A stretch of 64,000 nt of DNA from Tetrapyrgos nigripes (lineage: Eukaryota > Basidiomycota > Agaricomycetes > Agaricales > Campanellaceae). Each line of letters opens with the position of its first letter. Position 1 is the stretch's first letter. The DNA is taken from NCBI GenBank assembly GCA_013368315.1, contig JAACJM010000320.1, forward strand, positions 18,318-82,317, written 5' to 3'. The translations under genes were made by a program, and so were the position numbers. The notes under the pieces were generated by a model. The model ran no database searches. It had not been told where the DNA came from and saw only the letters and a program-made list of their open reading frames with translations. Of the stretch, positions 23,027-35,250 are shown one piece after another.

Positions 23027-23214
23027 ATTGCTGAATTTGCAGGTCTGAAATGCTACATTAGTACTTAGTGAAACATTGATCTGTTCAAATTGCTGAGTTG
23101 GTAGGTATGAAGATGCTACATTAGGACTTAGTGAATTGTTGATCTTTTCAGATTGCTGAATTGGTAGGTCTGAAAATGCTACATTAGTACTTAGTGACTC
23201 GTTGGTCTGTTCAA
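23027..23214 (+). repeat. 63-bp tandem repeat, three units
   Basis: The marker GCTACATTAG (second unit GCTACATTAG, G/T variant after it) recurs at 23,052, 23,115 and 23,178, a period of exactly 63 bp. A degenerate partial unit follows near 23,672. It lies downstream of the NLR-like gene. Confidence 0.85.
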
Positions 23215-23930
23215 ATTAGACAGTTTGCGCTTTTTGGTCACGTGTGAGATCCACGTTGCACGTTTCTGCTGTGACTGAAAATTATGTTGCGCATTTGCTG
23301 GTACTGTCGTGTCATTTCTGTCCTTCTGCCATCACACATAATCACTATGTCTCTTTGAACACGCGCACAGAAAGCAAGGGATCTGCATGCTGACCAAGAT
23401 ACTGACCAAGAAGGCTCTGAAGAACTGTCTAACCCTGAACCCGAGCCATCTGACCACAAAGGAAATGACTTTGCTGACCACAACTTGCATATGGAAGAGG
23501 ATGTGGATGTGGATGGGACGTCTGAGAAGGTTTGAGGCGCTGAATGATGGCAGATGCAGGTCAAAGCACAGCCTACATGAGGTTGACATGTTGACATGTG
23601 CAATGCATTTTTCAGTTGCGTGTGAAAAGCGCAACATACATTTCGCATGTGATCAAAAAGCGCAAACTGTCTATTGCTGAGTTGATTAGTATTTAGTGAA
23701 TCTGCTCAGGACCTGCCATCAGCAGACTATTTGGGTGAATCTTCTGCTTTGCTTTAGGACCCTTTTTTCCATTGAAGACCAGTTTTGTGTCCTTCTTCTG
23801 AGTATTTTTCTGTGGGTTTTGAGCATTTTTTGAGTGTCCCAGATGGAGTGGTTGTACTTCTGCTGGTTGTCCACATAGAGAAGCTGGAGGTAAATATGTT
23901 TAGCTCAAAGCAGACAGAATTCAAGAAAGG
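23215..23930. other. Intergenic, no supported gene
   Basis: Overlapping frames on both strands at 23,238-23,680 show no domain. The 23,387-23,680 plus frame and the two minus frames are mutually exclusive and none has splice-site or homology support. Confidence 0.4.
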
Positions 23931-23939
23931 GGTTCTCAC

Positions 23940-24539
23940 CATTCAGATTAAAACCAGAATTCTCATCAGGTTTGGCATCTGATGATGTACAGGCACCAGT
24001 ATTTGTGATACCCTTCATACACCAATCTTCCTGTGCAAAGGGATTTCCACACCCCTTCTTCTCAAACATCTGAAGGACTGCATCTAGTTCCGACTGGACT
24101 GTAGCATCTGTACGAGCTTGAGAGTGTTGTCCTTTCTCCACCTTCTTAGGATTGCTGAAGATACCAGCAGCTTGTTTCCCACATTTGGCACATATTGTCT
24201 CCAACTCTACCCTATCATGAAAGATATGTTTACAATTTCAAGATACTACTACTCACTATGATATTCCTCCACTGAAACAAATCGCTCTTGCATGATGACT
24301 GCCAAAATATGCTTGCATGTCTTTCCAGACTGTGTCCACTTCATACAGGAACATTGGAATGTCCCATCAGGTCTTTCTGTCACTTTATGAGATGGTACTG
24401 AGGCTTGAGATTCTGTGGAAGACTTGTGAGATGATTTGTAGTATATATTTGAAGATCTTACTGTCTTGGCCATCTGTGCCTGATTTTTCAGATTAATAAA
24501 GACATCATAAGACGGCAAAGTGAAAATATATTGCCACAT
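23940..24539 (-). pseudogene. SWIM zinc-finger segment, MULE-type transposase C-terminus
   Basis: The minus strand encodes a SWIM zinc finger (FQCSCMKWTQSGKTCKHILAVIM: Cys-x-Cys and Cys-x-His) in the frame from 24,539. A GTGAGT donor near 24,257 and a TAG acceptor near 24,202 then lead in frame into KLETICAKCGKQ and about 85 further residues with a second CxxC. SWIM fingers sit at the C-terminus of MULE-like transposases in agarics. The rest of such a transposase, on the same strand, lies at 31.0-33.0 kb. It may therefore be the displaced end of that gene, or a relative. No start codon upstream is convincing. Confidence 0.55.
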
Positions 24540-24599
24540 ACGAGAATTACCATTGATCTTTGCATCTCCAGGCAGGTTGACTGAAAAGAGTCAAATGGA

Positions 24600-27500
24600 T
24601 TCAATGTGAAAACCAAACTGATTTTGATAGTATTCTTGTGCAGCCAGCTTTCACTTCACATCAGCAATGGTGTTGTTGCCAGTAACCACTTCCCCAACAT
24701 TGTATTAGAAACCATTGAGATAATCAGGACACAAATAAACCCTCACCTAATGCCACACTGCCCTGGGTCATACCCTGTACAAAAATTGTAAATGGTTCAC
24801 TGTTGGCAGTATGCTTCAAGGAAGCTAGCCTCAAAGCTGTGATGATTGAGTTGGGAGAAAGAGAGGAGGCAACAAAGACATTGCAAATAGCAATAAAGTC
24901 TTTCTGCTGGAGTGCTAGAAATTGGGATTGTTAGCTGTGCCAAAACGTCAGAATACTGAAGTGCACTGTATACCAGACAAATAACTGCCAAGTACATTCC
25001 AAGTCTGGCCCAGCCTATATAGACGTAGCATTAATACAAAGACTTCAGCCATAAGTAAACAGGTCTATTAAGTACTTGGAGACACAGCATTAATACAAAC
25101 TTGAAGACTATGTAAGACAGTCAGTAAGTGATGAGTCTACGAATGACAAAAAGACCGTACTCACTCTCAGATGGAAATAGATGTACTCTATCTTGACTTT
25201 GGATGGTGAAGAAAAAAGACTGGATGTAAAGTATGAGGTACAAACATCGAAGCAGCCAAGATGATCAAAGAAAAATCAAATGAGACCTAGCTGTTGATTA
25301 TCAGGATTTACTTGAGGGGAAGTGCTACAATGTCAACAATGTGAAGGAAGGGATGCACAATAAATCAACATATTGAATCTACTGAGTGAGCCCCTCACAT
25401 TACTCATGGAACCCCTGATGGAATAAGAAGTGTGGAACAAGCACCGTGATAATGATTGGAAGAACTAATGGCACCCACTCCATGCTACAGGCAACTGACA
25501 ATGACACATTTCACACATGACCTTACTCTGAGCAGGGCTATAAGATTTACAGCCCCTAGTATTCACATAGGGATGATTGACTCTCTCTAGCTCTTAGCTC
25601 TCTAGAGACAGGGTTTGTATTTAGGAGTTTGTTATGGGAGAGGTGACAGGGAAGGAGTGGTCACATGCTGAGATACCAGGAATTGGTATCTGTTTTAGCA
25701 CTGTAGACTCCTGGTAGAAGTCACATGATAGAAATGACATCATATGCCAACTATTGGGAGAGTTGGGGATCCACTCCCTGGCTTGTTTCCTCATGACATC
25801 ATTTACCCCTGTAGGGTATTCTGGCTGTGTGAGGAGGTTGTAGGGTGTTCTGGAGAGACATATAAGCTTGTGTGACAGTATGTGGAGTATTTCATTCTAA
25901 ATCTCTTGTGTTTTTATTCATTTATACATGTATATTACTTGTTTCGTCATTCTCAAGCCATTGTGGCATATAGTTATAATATGTGTACATTTTAGATTGT
26001 CCAAGGTCTGTAGGTAGGATTAGAAGAAGTATAAAAATGTACTAAGTAGATTTGAAAAGACAAGACTTCCCTTTCCCATTCAATCTTCCTGTCTCAGCCA
26101 CCTTCTGTAAACCCATTATTCCATCCATCACCCATCTTTCACTCATCCCACCTCCCTCTCCAATTCCTCAGATTCTACCTACAAACCATCAACCCCTAGG
26201 AGCCACCCTCGAAGCTCAAGTCTGCTAAATCCTTGTGGATTTGGTGTAGATTTTTGAGTTCTTTATTCACCTCGCATCACATGCAATCCAATCTCATTAC
26301 TTGTTTCATTATTGCTACTACAACCTGGTTCATATCTGCCATAGATGGTCAAAGCTCAAAAAAGTACAGTGAAGGGGAAGGTTGAGATGTGAGATAAGAG
26401 AAATAACCCAAAAGCCACAGAAAAATCTGGAAAAATGGATCTGCAGAAATGGTCAGCGTCAATTTTCACTGGGCATTGACAGTTGCAGTGAGGAGAGGAC
26501 AGGAAAGAATGAAGAATCTAGACAGTAGCTAAATGAGTGTTTGTGTAGTAGGAAGATGTGGTAGGACGCACCATAAAAGGTCATTTACAATCAAGCTGAG
26601 AAGGTTAATCTGAGATGATGTCCCTCTAAACCTGTCTCTACCTGACTTCTACATTCCCCTTGCCCTGTCACTTTCCTCACTGAGTCCTTATCTAAACCCT
26701 CCTCAATGATCCCCCTTCCCGTCAAATGTCACTCGCATAAACAATGCTTTGGTGCTGAAGGGTTGTAGTGGCACTGTACTATTCACTCTATTTCCTTCTA
26801 GGCCCATAATTTGGACCAGAACAAAAGGATGAAGCAGGTTGCAGGATATGAAAAGAATGGTAGAAAGGAAAACTTACAAAAAGAAACAATGCTCACCAGA
26901 GATGAAGGTGGCCAAATGCAGACGTGTTTAAACCAAGAGCCATTAATGCCACCTGACACTTGATTGGTTTGTTTGGTTAAGTTGTATGACAAGACACGTC
27001 AGACTGACATGTCTCCAGACATGGGCCTCATTGATCTCCTCTGTTCCTTAGCTTCTGCTTCAGCCAGTCAATTGCCTTCCTCAAAAGATCTTTTATATTA
27101 TTCTTAAGGCTGCATTTGCTTTGGAGTGATATGATTCTGCAAATTTTGTATGTTTATCCTCCATGTACTCCCTCATCACATAAAATTACACTCCGTGATA
27201 ACTCTCACAACTCTTCCACCTGAGTTACAACCAGATTGCAGCTCAGTTATAATCATGTTATGAGAGTTATAACCCAGTTGTATTGGACTAGTAGTCCAAT
27301 ATAATCCTCAAAATGGGGTTGTCATGGAGAGTAAATTTGTGTGATGCTATCAGGGAAACTGTTGGGCTAGGATTATGGCCTTGATCTTGTGGAATTGGTT
27401 CTTATAAATCATCCCATTGAGGAATAGAAGCATTTGGGGTGATATGAACTTGCAGCTCCTGTGTGGCTATCCTCCATGTACCCCTATCAGGGAAACTGTT

Positions 27501-27615
27501 GGGCTAGGTTTCTGGCCTTGAATGTATGGGACAGAGGTTTTATAAGTGATGTGCTTCCTATAGAACATTCAATTAAGGAATAGATGGCTTTGAGGTAATA
27601 TGAACACACAGTAGA
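24600..27615. other. Intergenic, repeat-like, no supported gene
   Basis: CpG-poor sequence with only short frames. On the minus strand around 24,780-24,920 a frame reading SSLSPNSIITALRLASLKH looks protein-like but has no recognised domain. The segment 25,630-26,000 contains a TATA-like ACATATAAGC and could be a solo LTR, but I could not fix ends or a target duplication. Confidence 0.4.
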
Positions 27616-27619
27616 ATTA

Positions 27620-28078
27620 GTACCCCTCATTGAACCCTTTACAGAATGTTGTAGTACTGATGAAACCCATTGTAAAGCTGCTGCTAAATATATAAATGTA
27701 CAAAGTACTCATTGAGCTCTTTAACAGTTCTCCTAGTACTAATCAAACCCATTGTAAAGCTCATTGTGTTAAATATGTAAAAGTAGAAGTACTCATTGAA
27801 CCCTTTAATGATTCTCCTAATACTAATGAAACCCACTGCAAAGCTGATTGTGTGTCAATTGAACCCTTTAACAATTCTCTGAGTACTAATGAAACCCACT
27901 CCAAAGCTAATCTTGTGTCAATTGAACTCTTTAAGGATTATCCTAGTACTAACGAAACCCACTGCAAAGCTAACTTGTGTCAATTGAACCCTTTAATGAT
28001 TCTCCTAGTACTAACAAAACCCACTGCAAAGCTGATCTTGTGTCAATTGAACCCTTCAATGATTCTCTTAGTATAAAC
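27620..28078 (+). repeat. Minisatellite array 1, 63-bp units, open in frame
   Basis: ATTGAACCC-type markers at 27,858, 27,921, 27,983 and 28,046 give periods of 63, 62 and 63 bp; two earlier units near 27,630-27,800 are longer. Because 63 is divisible by three, the array stays open and translates as a 21-residue repeat (SIEPFNDSPSTNETH core) over 27,696-27,960, until the 62-bp unit shifts frame. I see no domain or start context and do not call it a gene. Confidence 0.9.
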
Positions 28079-29471
28079 TGTGCCACCACACAGTACATTT
28101 GAGTGACTCACTGATAATACTGTTTTATGTCAATGGCAGAAGACCTATTCCTGATTACTGATCCAGAAGACCTCAATTCTCTATTTCTTGCCTCTGTCAC
28201 ATTCATGCCATCGCATACTCCTATCCCAACAATGTCCAACAATAATAACAATCCTAACCCCATTGGTAACCCCAGCAACTATACCACTATTCAAGAGTTG
28301 CTGGATGATGCCAAGTTCAACAGCAAGAATTACATCTCTTGGGCAGTGTCAATGAAGAGGCAAGTGAAGCTGAAAGGTCTCGACTTATACTGGGAAGGAC
28401 ATATTACTATACCATCTGAACCTCCAAACCTCGATACATTGCTCCCTACTCCTGTCAGCAGCTGAATGCCCAACTTTCTCCAGTAAGAAATTCACGAATC
28501 AGTTGCATACCTTACGATCTGGGATAATGTCAAGAATCCAGAATCACTTGGGTTCGACAAAGGAAAGAAGTCTCATGAATTATGGGATTTCTTGAAGAAG
28601 GAATATATGCTGGTGAGCCACTTGGCTCAACAGAGGAGGGAGGAGGCATTGCGAAGTTGCCAATATACTGGAGGTGATATTATGGGGGATAATGGGTACA
28701 TGACAAAGTTTAGACTCCTATGGAAACAGGCTACCGATGTCAGAGCCAAGATCAAGGACCCACAATTCCTGACTATGTTCCTTGACTCATTCCCTCATAC
28801 CCCTGAATGGATTCCTATCGTGGGTTCGTTACTCACAGATACAACAGTCACATTCAACATTGCAGCCAAGTGGAAAGGAGGTGTTCAAGGCTATCCTGCA
28901 TGACCAAACACTTCAATACTGTGTGGGCTTGGATTTGAGACATGGTTTATGAGGGGGAGTTGGAGTTTTGTCATACTCCTTCAGAGGAGAATCTTGCGGA
29001 TGGGTTAACAAAGTCGTTGAGTTGACCATTGTTTAAGAAGTTAGTCAAAGGGCTCGGATTGACTGTAGCTAAGGACTAAGGACTCAGGGGGAGTGTTGAG
29101 AACATGAGTCCCTAGATAGGGATAATTTCTGTTATTTCCTTTTCTGATATATCTGTTTCTTTCTTTCACCTCCTAATACTTTATACCGGTACCTATATTC
29201 GTGATCCATAGTTATCCACCTCACATATACCGACTTGTACTGTACCTACACCCCAGTCATTTCCACTATCTTCATGTGGACTCCTGGGGTGTGTATATCT
29301 CTTATTTCTTCTTATACTCTTTACTGATTATATTTATATACAGTACCTACATACATACGTACTAACATGTACCTATTCTTACAGGTACTGTATCAATCAA
29401 GTTGTTTCCACTATCTTTGTGGACTCCTGGATACCTAAATACATACATACTAACATGTATCTATTCTTACA
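28074..29471 (+). mobile_element. Deleted copia-type retrotransposon remnant
   Basis: The insert interrupts the 63-bp minisatellite. It starts with a copia gag N-terminus (28,127-28,465: NYISWAVSMKRQVKLKGLDLYW). A second gag piece after a frame break (28,592-28,903) includes SHLAQQRREEALRS. It then jumps straight to the RNase H tail (EENLADGLTKSL, about 29,000), a GGGGGAG polypurine tract and a TGTTGAGAAC LTR-like start at 29,091. Protease, integrase and reverse transcriptase are absent. No 5' LTR is visible. It is a non-autonomous internal-deletion derivative. Confidence 0.75.
29091..29471 (+). repeat. LTR-like 3' end of the copia remnant
   Basis: It begins TGTTGAGAAC immediately after a purine tract and could end at CTTACA near 29,471. 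Inside are two imperfect direct repeats: TTCCACTATCTT...GTGGACTCCTGG near 29,260 and 29,405, and ACTAACATGTA near 29,360 and 29,448. No second copy of this LTR is in the window. Confidence 0.5.
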
Positions 29472-29765
29472 AACCCACTGCAAGCTAATCTTGTGTCAAT
29501 TGAACCCTTTAACAATTCTCCTAGTACTAACGAAACCCACTGCAAAGCTGATCATGTGTCAATTAAACCCTTTAACAATTCTCCAAGTACTAATGAAACC
29601 CACTCCAAAGCTAATCTTGTGTCAATTGAACTCTTTAAGGATTATCCTAGTACTAACGAAACCTACTGCAAAGCTAATCTTGTGTCAATTGAACCCTTTA
29701 ATGATTCCCCTAGTACTAACAAAACGCACTGCAAGGCTGATTTTGTGTCAATTGAACCCTTCTGT
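29470..29765 (+). repeat. Minisatellite array 2, 63-bp units
   Basis: ATTGAACCC-type markers at 29,499, 29,562, 29,625, 29,688 and 29,751 are exactly 63 bp apart. The units match array 1, and the phase picks up almost where array 1 breaks off. The array stays open in two frames over 29,419-29,816. A single diverged unit is also present at about 30,783-30,840. Confidence 0.92.
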
Positions 29766-29934
29766 TGTAAACTGCTACAGTTCTTTGTCCTCCTTCTTCT
29801 TCTACTTCATTATTGAACTCATTTTCTGATCATTCGTCTATTGCATTTCCTCTTATATTACTGACCTCAAACTTTATAAAACCTGTCAAACTCTATAATA
29901 ACTGTCAATCAATCTTCCATTCCATTGATCCTAT

Positions 29935-30048
29935 CTTTACCCTACATTTCTCCACTTTCTCCTATGTTTCTCCTATTTCTCCTATGTTTCTCCTATTTCT
30001 CCTATGTTTCTCCTATCACTTATTCATTGTTCTTCTATATAAACCACC
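29935..30048 (+). repeat. Pyrimidine tandem repeat with TATA motif
   Basis: CTCCTATGTTTCTCCTATTT repeats about three times (29,950-30,015), followed by TATATAAACC near 30,040. A similar arrangement occurs at 34,530-34,605. It may be a promoter or an LTR U3 region. Confidence 0.4.
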
Positions 30049-30239
30049 AGACATTCTAGCTAGTCCTTTAGTTCATTCACTTCGTCTCCGCTCCATACTA
30101 GTATTATGCAGTGTAGAGCATAGTCAGCTTACTCTTACTCTCTATCTATCTTTCTATTCTCAATTGATCTTGTCTTTGTGTGACTTGGGTGGTTTGCCAT
30201 CGAGTGTATCAGCAACCTTGACACTTCAATGAAACCCAC

Positions 30240-31010
30240 TTCAAAGAATCATAAGGACACTTAATCACGAATAAGTTGTAGATCTAGGGAAATATCAAGG
30301 CCATACTACTACATAGCATGGATTGCACAAGGTTACTTTTCATGAGAAAAATATGGTTACTGCTGGCTGGTCGTAGGGGTGCTCATACTATGGCTTCTAC
30401 AAGGACATTTAACTACTTACTTTTTGAGCTTGTATGTATAACGATCAGCAACTTTTGAGAGCCGTCACTGAACAACACAAAACCATGGGACTTCATGCTG
30501 AGTGTCCCAGGGTCATTTTGGATGATGCAGTCTTTGTGGGTTGAGGTGCATACTAGGTACCTGTTGTTCATATTCATGTACACTGCACATTTCCTTTCCT
30601 TTAAGTGAACCATACCAATCACATGTACCTACAATATTTTACTAAAGATACATAATTCCCTGCAGTGAGTGTACATGGGTGTCAGGGGGTCCAATTTCCA
30701 TATCAGTGTTGCCAACTGATTGGCAGAACCGCTTAAAGTGAGCGAGGCTCTCTGGGGCAAGTGAGGCCTCCCAGGTTTCCATAATTCTCCTAGTACTAAT
30801 GAAGTCCACTGTGAAGCTGATCTGGTGTCAATTGATTCTCATCCAATGAAAACCACACCAGACCGTTGTTTCTGGACCACTATTCAAATCGCCTGCTCAA
30901 CGCACACACAGATTTTCAGGTATCACACTATAGACCAATGAAGGTACATTGTAAGGCACAGTAAGATAAACTAAACTGAGACGAAAACTTGAAGCATTAG
31001 ATATTGATTT
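30240..31010. other. Intergenic, no supported gene
   Basis: A minus frame at 30,413-30,622 has no recognised domain. One diverged 63-bp minisatellite unit lies at about 30,783-30,840. Nothing else is visible. Confidence 0.4.
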
Positions 31011-31019
31011 GTAAACTAC

Positions 31020-33000
31020 ATTTCAGTCAGCTACCTGCCAGACATGCAAACCCTTCTTGTTTTTGCCAAGGGATTTGATTGCTGCACTGCTCTCCCACAA
31101 TTGATGTGCCTGCTGGACCATCACAGTGAATTTCTTATCTACTCTCTTCGCCCCAGACACATGCCAAACTCTGAAGTACTCAAACCACTCATTGGCTAGG
31201 ATAAGTACAAGCTGATAGATGCTGGGGTAATTAATCAGTAAAACTTTGTCATGACATGGAGCACTGGGACCTACAATTTGTTGGCTCAGTTTTCTAGGAG
31301 GACCTCATCAAAGAGCTTGAACACATGCTCAGTGAAGTTGTTTGTAGAGATGTTATCGCAGTTGTGGCCATCAGGTAGGTCCAGGTCAAGCCAAAGATCT
31401 GATTGGATGGCATGAGATTTAGGGGTCATCAAAGCAAACTAATCTCACCTCGCCATTGTTCACAAAACCAGTTGGCCTCAAAATACTCCACAACGGCTGC
31501 ATATGAATTCTTTGGCACAATAATCTGGAGTCTTTCTAAGAATATGTGCTTCTCATGAGTCCATTCTTCCTCAGTGTGTGCCCTCTGGAGCTCATGGAAA
31601 GCATACAATAGTGCATAGTGACTCTCATTGCTGGTCAACTTGGGATGACTGGGAGCAGTCTCACCATGTTCACTGTCCCAGTGGAGAATAGCCTAGGGAT
31701 TTGGTGAGTTAATCTACGCAGTACATGGGCCAGTAAATTATCTTACCTGCATCACATGGAACTGGCATAACCAGATGCATAGATCATCTCCCCACACTAA
31801 CATATGAGTTAAGAGATCAACAGGAGGGTAAATCACTAATACTACTAGTACTAACATCTGCGTATGGCTTGGAGCTCTGGATGCAACTTGTCAATCATAA
31901 TCATTAAAGGGGTCCAGGTCCCAGCATTGTGAATTTGAGTAGCCTCAGTGATGAGGTCATCAGTCAAGGGGTGCAAAGCAGTGTCAATACATGCAGGGTC
32001 TGTGAACCAAGATTTGAGTAAGAATCAGTAAATCATAAGCCAGAATTGACTCACCTTGAAGAATCTGGTCTGACATAGACTCTACAAACTCCTTGACACA
32101 GCACAAAAACTCTTCGAGGGTCCAGGCTGTCATGTCTCCAGAGATGAACACAGGACCTGAGGAGAAATTGGAGCAGACAAATCAAAAAATATGGGTAAAC
32201 TGACCTGGAAGCAACCACTTTGTATTGTCGATGGTTGTGAGAAATGTGACTGGCACACAATTTTCATTCTTGTGGCAGTATGAGGAGTCAAACCCCAATC
32301 CATATTGACAACCATACAGTATCAAGACTTGAATACAATACATAGTCTTGATACCAACCTGGAACCTGAGGCAAGGTACCCCCTCATAAACATGACTAGG
32401 GGAATATATGTTGAATGATGGAGTGGGATGTAGAAGACGATATCAAGATTTCGTCAAGCAAAGATTTCAATGGCAAGAAGTGGATCCTCAACCAACCTCT
32501 CTCTATGATGAACGTTATTCACCATGTTCCAGACTTGGACATCTGTTGGTCTGCAATACATCGGTGGCTGCTCATTCTTGTAATAGTCCAAAAGACCTGT
32601 TAATCAATAAGTCATCACTTCCGAGTAAGAAACAATAAAGACAAACGCTTCTTGATGATCGAGGAACTTGAATTCTGAATGCTGGCATACTCAAGGACCA
32701 CTTGCCATATCTGCTGAGAGATTTTGAGTTTCTCAGCTTGCCCATGGGTACCATGTTGATAGATGACAGCTGTTGAAAGGTCTTGGGCATATACTTCAAG
32801 CTTGGAAAAGAAATTAACTGAGCCCATTATCAAACAAAGGCTTGGGAAGATTTACTTACATGAAGAATGACATCACACCACCATTCTGTCGACAACTCCA
32901 TGTTATCTTCCCTGCCCAGATGAATTAACGAAACACCTCTCAAGCACCACATGAAAAGAAAAACTCAGTATCGCTGTCTTCTCCATCACTTTCATCTTCT
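31020..33000 (-). pseudogene. MULE-like transposase remains (agaric SWIM type)
   Basis: Minus-strand pieces match the familiar order of agaric MULE-type transposases. They include LEVYAQDLSTAVIYQHGTHG (about 32,800), DYYKNEQPPMY and VEDPLLAIEIFA (about 32,590-32,440, with an in-frame stop), SSYCHKNENCVPVTFLTT (about 32,270), YFEANWFCEQWRGE (about 31,450) and LANEWFEYFRVWHV through GLHVWQ (31,210-31,040). Introns appear to separate several pieces. The exon ending LHVWQ is followed by a splice donor, and the expected SWIM finger exon is missing here; one is found at 24.2-24.5 kb. It would have catalysed cut-and-paste transposition. The stop codon and frame changes make it inactive. Confidence 0.6.
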
Positions 33001-33009
33001 GATTCTTCG

Positions 33010-35250
33010 ACATCAGAGTCGAGAGCCTCCCCACTGTGTATCATCCTGGATCTTGGTTTTCTTACATTACTTGGTGAGAAGAGGCCAGGCCTGGCTGGCA
33101 AGCCCAATTACTATTTTAGCAGGTTTCAATCCAGAACTACATTATTGTTTTGCATCTACAAAGAAACAATGCTGCTCTCTCTTCCTTTTGTGTCAGGTAC
33201 ATGTTTCATAATACCATTCAATTTACATGTTCATGTTCATGACTTTCTCTGAATCACACCAACAGAAGTTGAGATTTTAATCAGCCAAAGATAATGTACT
33301 GGATGCAGATAACAGAAGCCTGTCCATCAAGTACAATGCTTAGCCTGGGGCTGCCAAATTGTATTTAGTGGCACAGCATGAAGTGTTTCTGATCCATCTT
33401 GTCCTGTTGAGAGCATCTCATATCTGGGATGCCTGTCCTCTGCTCATCCAGTTTTATTCCATATCCAGAGGGTATGTGACTCTACCCTTATCCTATTCCT
33501 GTTCATTTGATTGCTATCAAAAGAGTTTGAATGAGCAGGAGCAACTGCCTGATATGATGCGCCAAAATCTTGATGGAGCATCAGAGTCTGAAAACTTTCT
33601 CAACAGCTACTTGGTAAGTAACTTGATGAACACTTTCTCCCTGGTTTATGTTGCTTATATCCTTTCTCATGAACTCCTATATATGTCATGTAAAATTCTT
33701 CATGGACTGTGGTCTACATATCCTAAGCAATAGTGAACTTCAAGTGTCACACCCTCAAAAAGCACTGTTTTCAATGCACAATTTTGAGTAGACAGTCACC
33801 TAGATAATGAATAATACCATGTTTTGGAAAATATGAAGGCTGTTGACAATTATTTGAAAGAGATACAAAAAGAATACAGTGTGTAGTTCACTTCTAGTGT
33901 CAAAATAGTTTGTGTTTTAAAGACTGCTTTACAAAGGTCTAATTATCATTGTAAGTACCACTTATAATCTCGCTTATCATTTGTCTCAATGCTCCATGCG
34001 TAGGACTCACTGTCCTCATCCTCGTGCCTCTGTGGCTAAGCTTTCATGGCCATTGTATCACCTCCATGACCTAGCCTCAGCAGCTCAATGTATACCTTGC
34101 CTCTGTGGCTTAGGCGTTGGCCTTCATCAAAATTTGACCCCCATTTTACCTTATTCTCCTTTCCACAAAATTTTCCAGAATCTTTTCTCCTTATTCAATT
34201 AAATTCTTTGTTTCGTCTTTTTCCTGTGATATTTGTTTTTCTCCACTCTATGTCTAAGATTTGATCTCGCCATTAATGACTTACCATGTACTTATAGCCC
34301 TGAGAGACTCATTTTCCCCATCTCATTCTTTCTTTCCCCATTTTCCACTCATGAGTTGTCTCTTATCATTCTTTCTTTCCTCATTTGTCACTCACTAGTA
34401 TTTGTCATGACGTCTATATTTGGTACTATTTATTTCTTCTTATCTCCGTATCCTTGGATCTTTACACCATTTGACTCTCGTTCCACATGCTACGCACCGG
34501 ACCTTTCATTTCTCCGATACAGCTTCAATACAGCTTCTTGACAGCTTCCTTTACAGCTTCCTTTACAGCTTTCTTTACAGCTTTACTTTTACATATATAA
34601 ACCCTGCCCTGACACCTGGTTCCCCATCTTGACCTCTTCGTCATTGGGACCAGGTGTGTATTCCCCTTTTCATTACTTCTTTCACCTTTACTGATGGGCA
34701 CTGTAGTTCCAGTACTTACTGCTGTCTGCTAGGTATTTAATACATTCTTCGTCATTGGGACCAGTTCCAGTACTTACTGCTGTCTGTTAGTCAAGTCGAG
34801 CCTGTAGCTCCTCGTTATCGCTATCTAAGTGCTTGCCTCTTTGTGACAGTATTCTCGCAGTATTACTCAGTTGTTTTTGCGCTACCCGCCCTCCACTCCC
34901 ATTTATTTACATCTTTTGTATGTTAGCCTTTGCTGAGTCGCATGTACTCAAAAATACAATCATACACAGGGGAGTCACTGTTTCAGGGCTCCCCGTGATC
35001 CTCCTACTCAATCTCACACAAAATTTCATCAAACACAACAACAAGATAATTAGATGACGCAATAACCTACAACCCGCTAATCCCAGTCTTCTGTTATTGC
35101 ATCATAAAGTGTGTGTGCTTGCTAGACCCTGAGGCAGTGGCAGTGCACTCACACAGGAATAAAACGTAAGCTACAAATAAAATCTGCAGCAAAATAGGTC
35201 ACATGAAATTTGACCTAAATATGGTTACACTTTCCTGTGGGGAAGAGATC
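33010..35250. other. Intergenic, no supported gene
   Basis: A 124-codon plus frame at 33,359-33,733 has no domain or duplicate. 34,024 and 34,098 share a TGCCTCTGTGGCT direct repeat. The TATA-adjacent repeats are listed separately. Confidence 0.4.
34530..34605 (+). repeat. CTTTACAGCTTC tandem repeat with TATA motif
   Basis: An 11-12-bp unit (CTTTACAGCTTC form) repeats about four to five times and is followed at once by ACATATATAAACCC. Downstream, CTTCGTCATTGGGACCAG occurs twice (34,638 and 34,748). The arrangement resembles an LTR U3/TATA region or a promoter; no element boundaries were found. Confidence 0.45.

Noticed and set aside
24797..24997. Leucine/cysteine-rich minus-strand frame
   Set aside because: An alternative frame over the same bases looks equally protein-like, and neither shows a known motif or splice signals.
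25630..26000. Solo LTR with TGTTATGGG start and internal TATA
   Set aside because: No second copy, no defined end and no target duplication could be found by eye.
27620..28080. CRISPR-like array
   Set aside because: The 63-bp units are contiguous with no unique spacers. It is a minisatellite in a eukaryotic genome.
33359..33733. 124-codon frame as a gene
   Set aside because: No domain, splice context or duplicate supports it. The length is not remarkable in AT-rich, CpG-poor DNA.
33981..34140. Possible second tRNA-like element (TGTGGCTTAGGCG with a weak B box)
   Set aside because: The A-to-B spacing is too short for one box pair and too long for the other, and no stems form.
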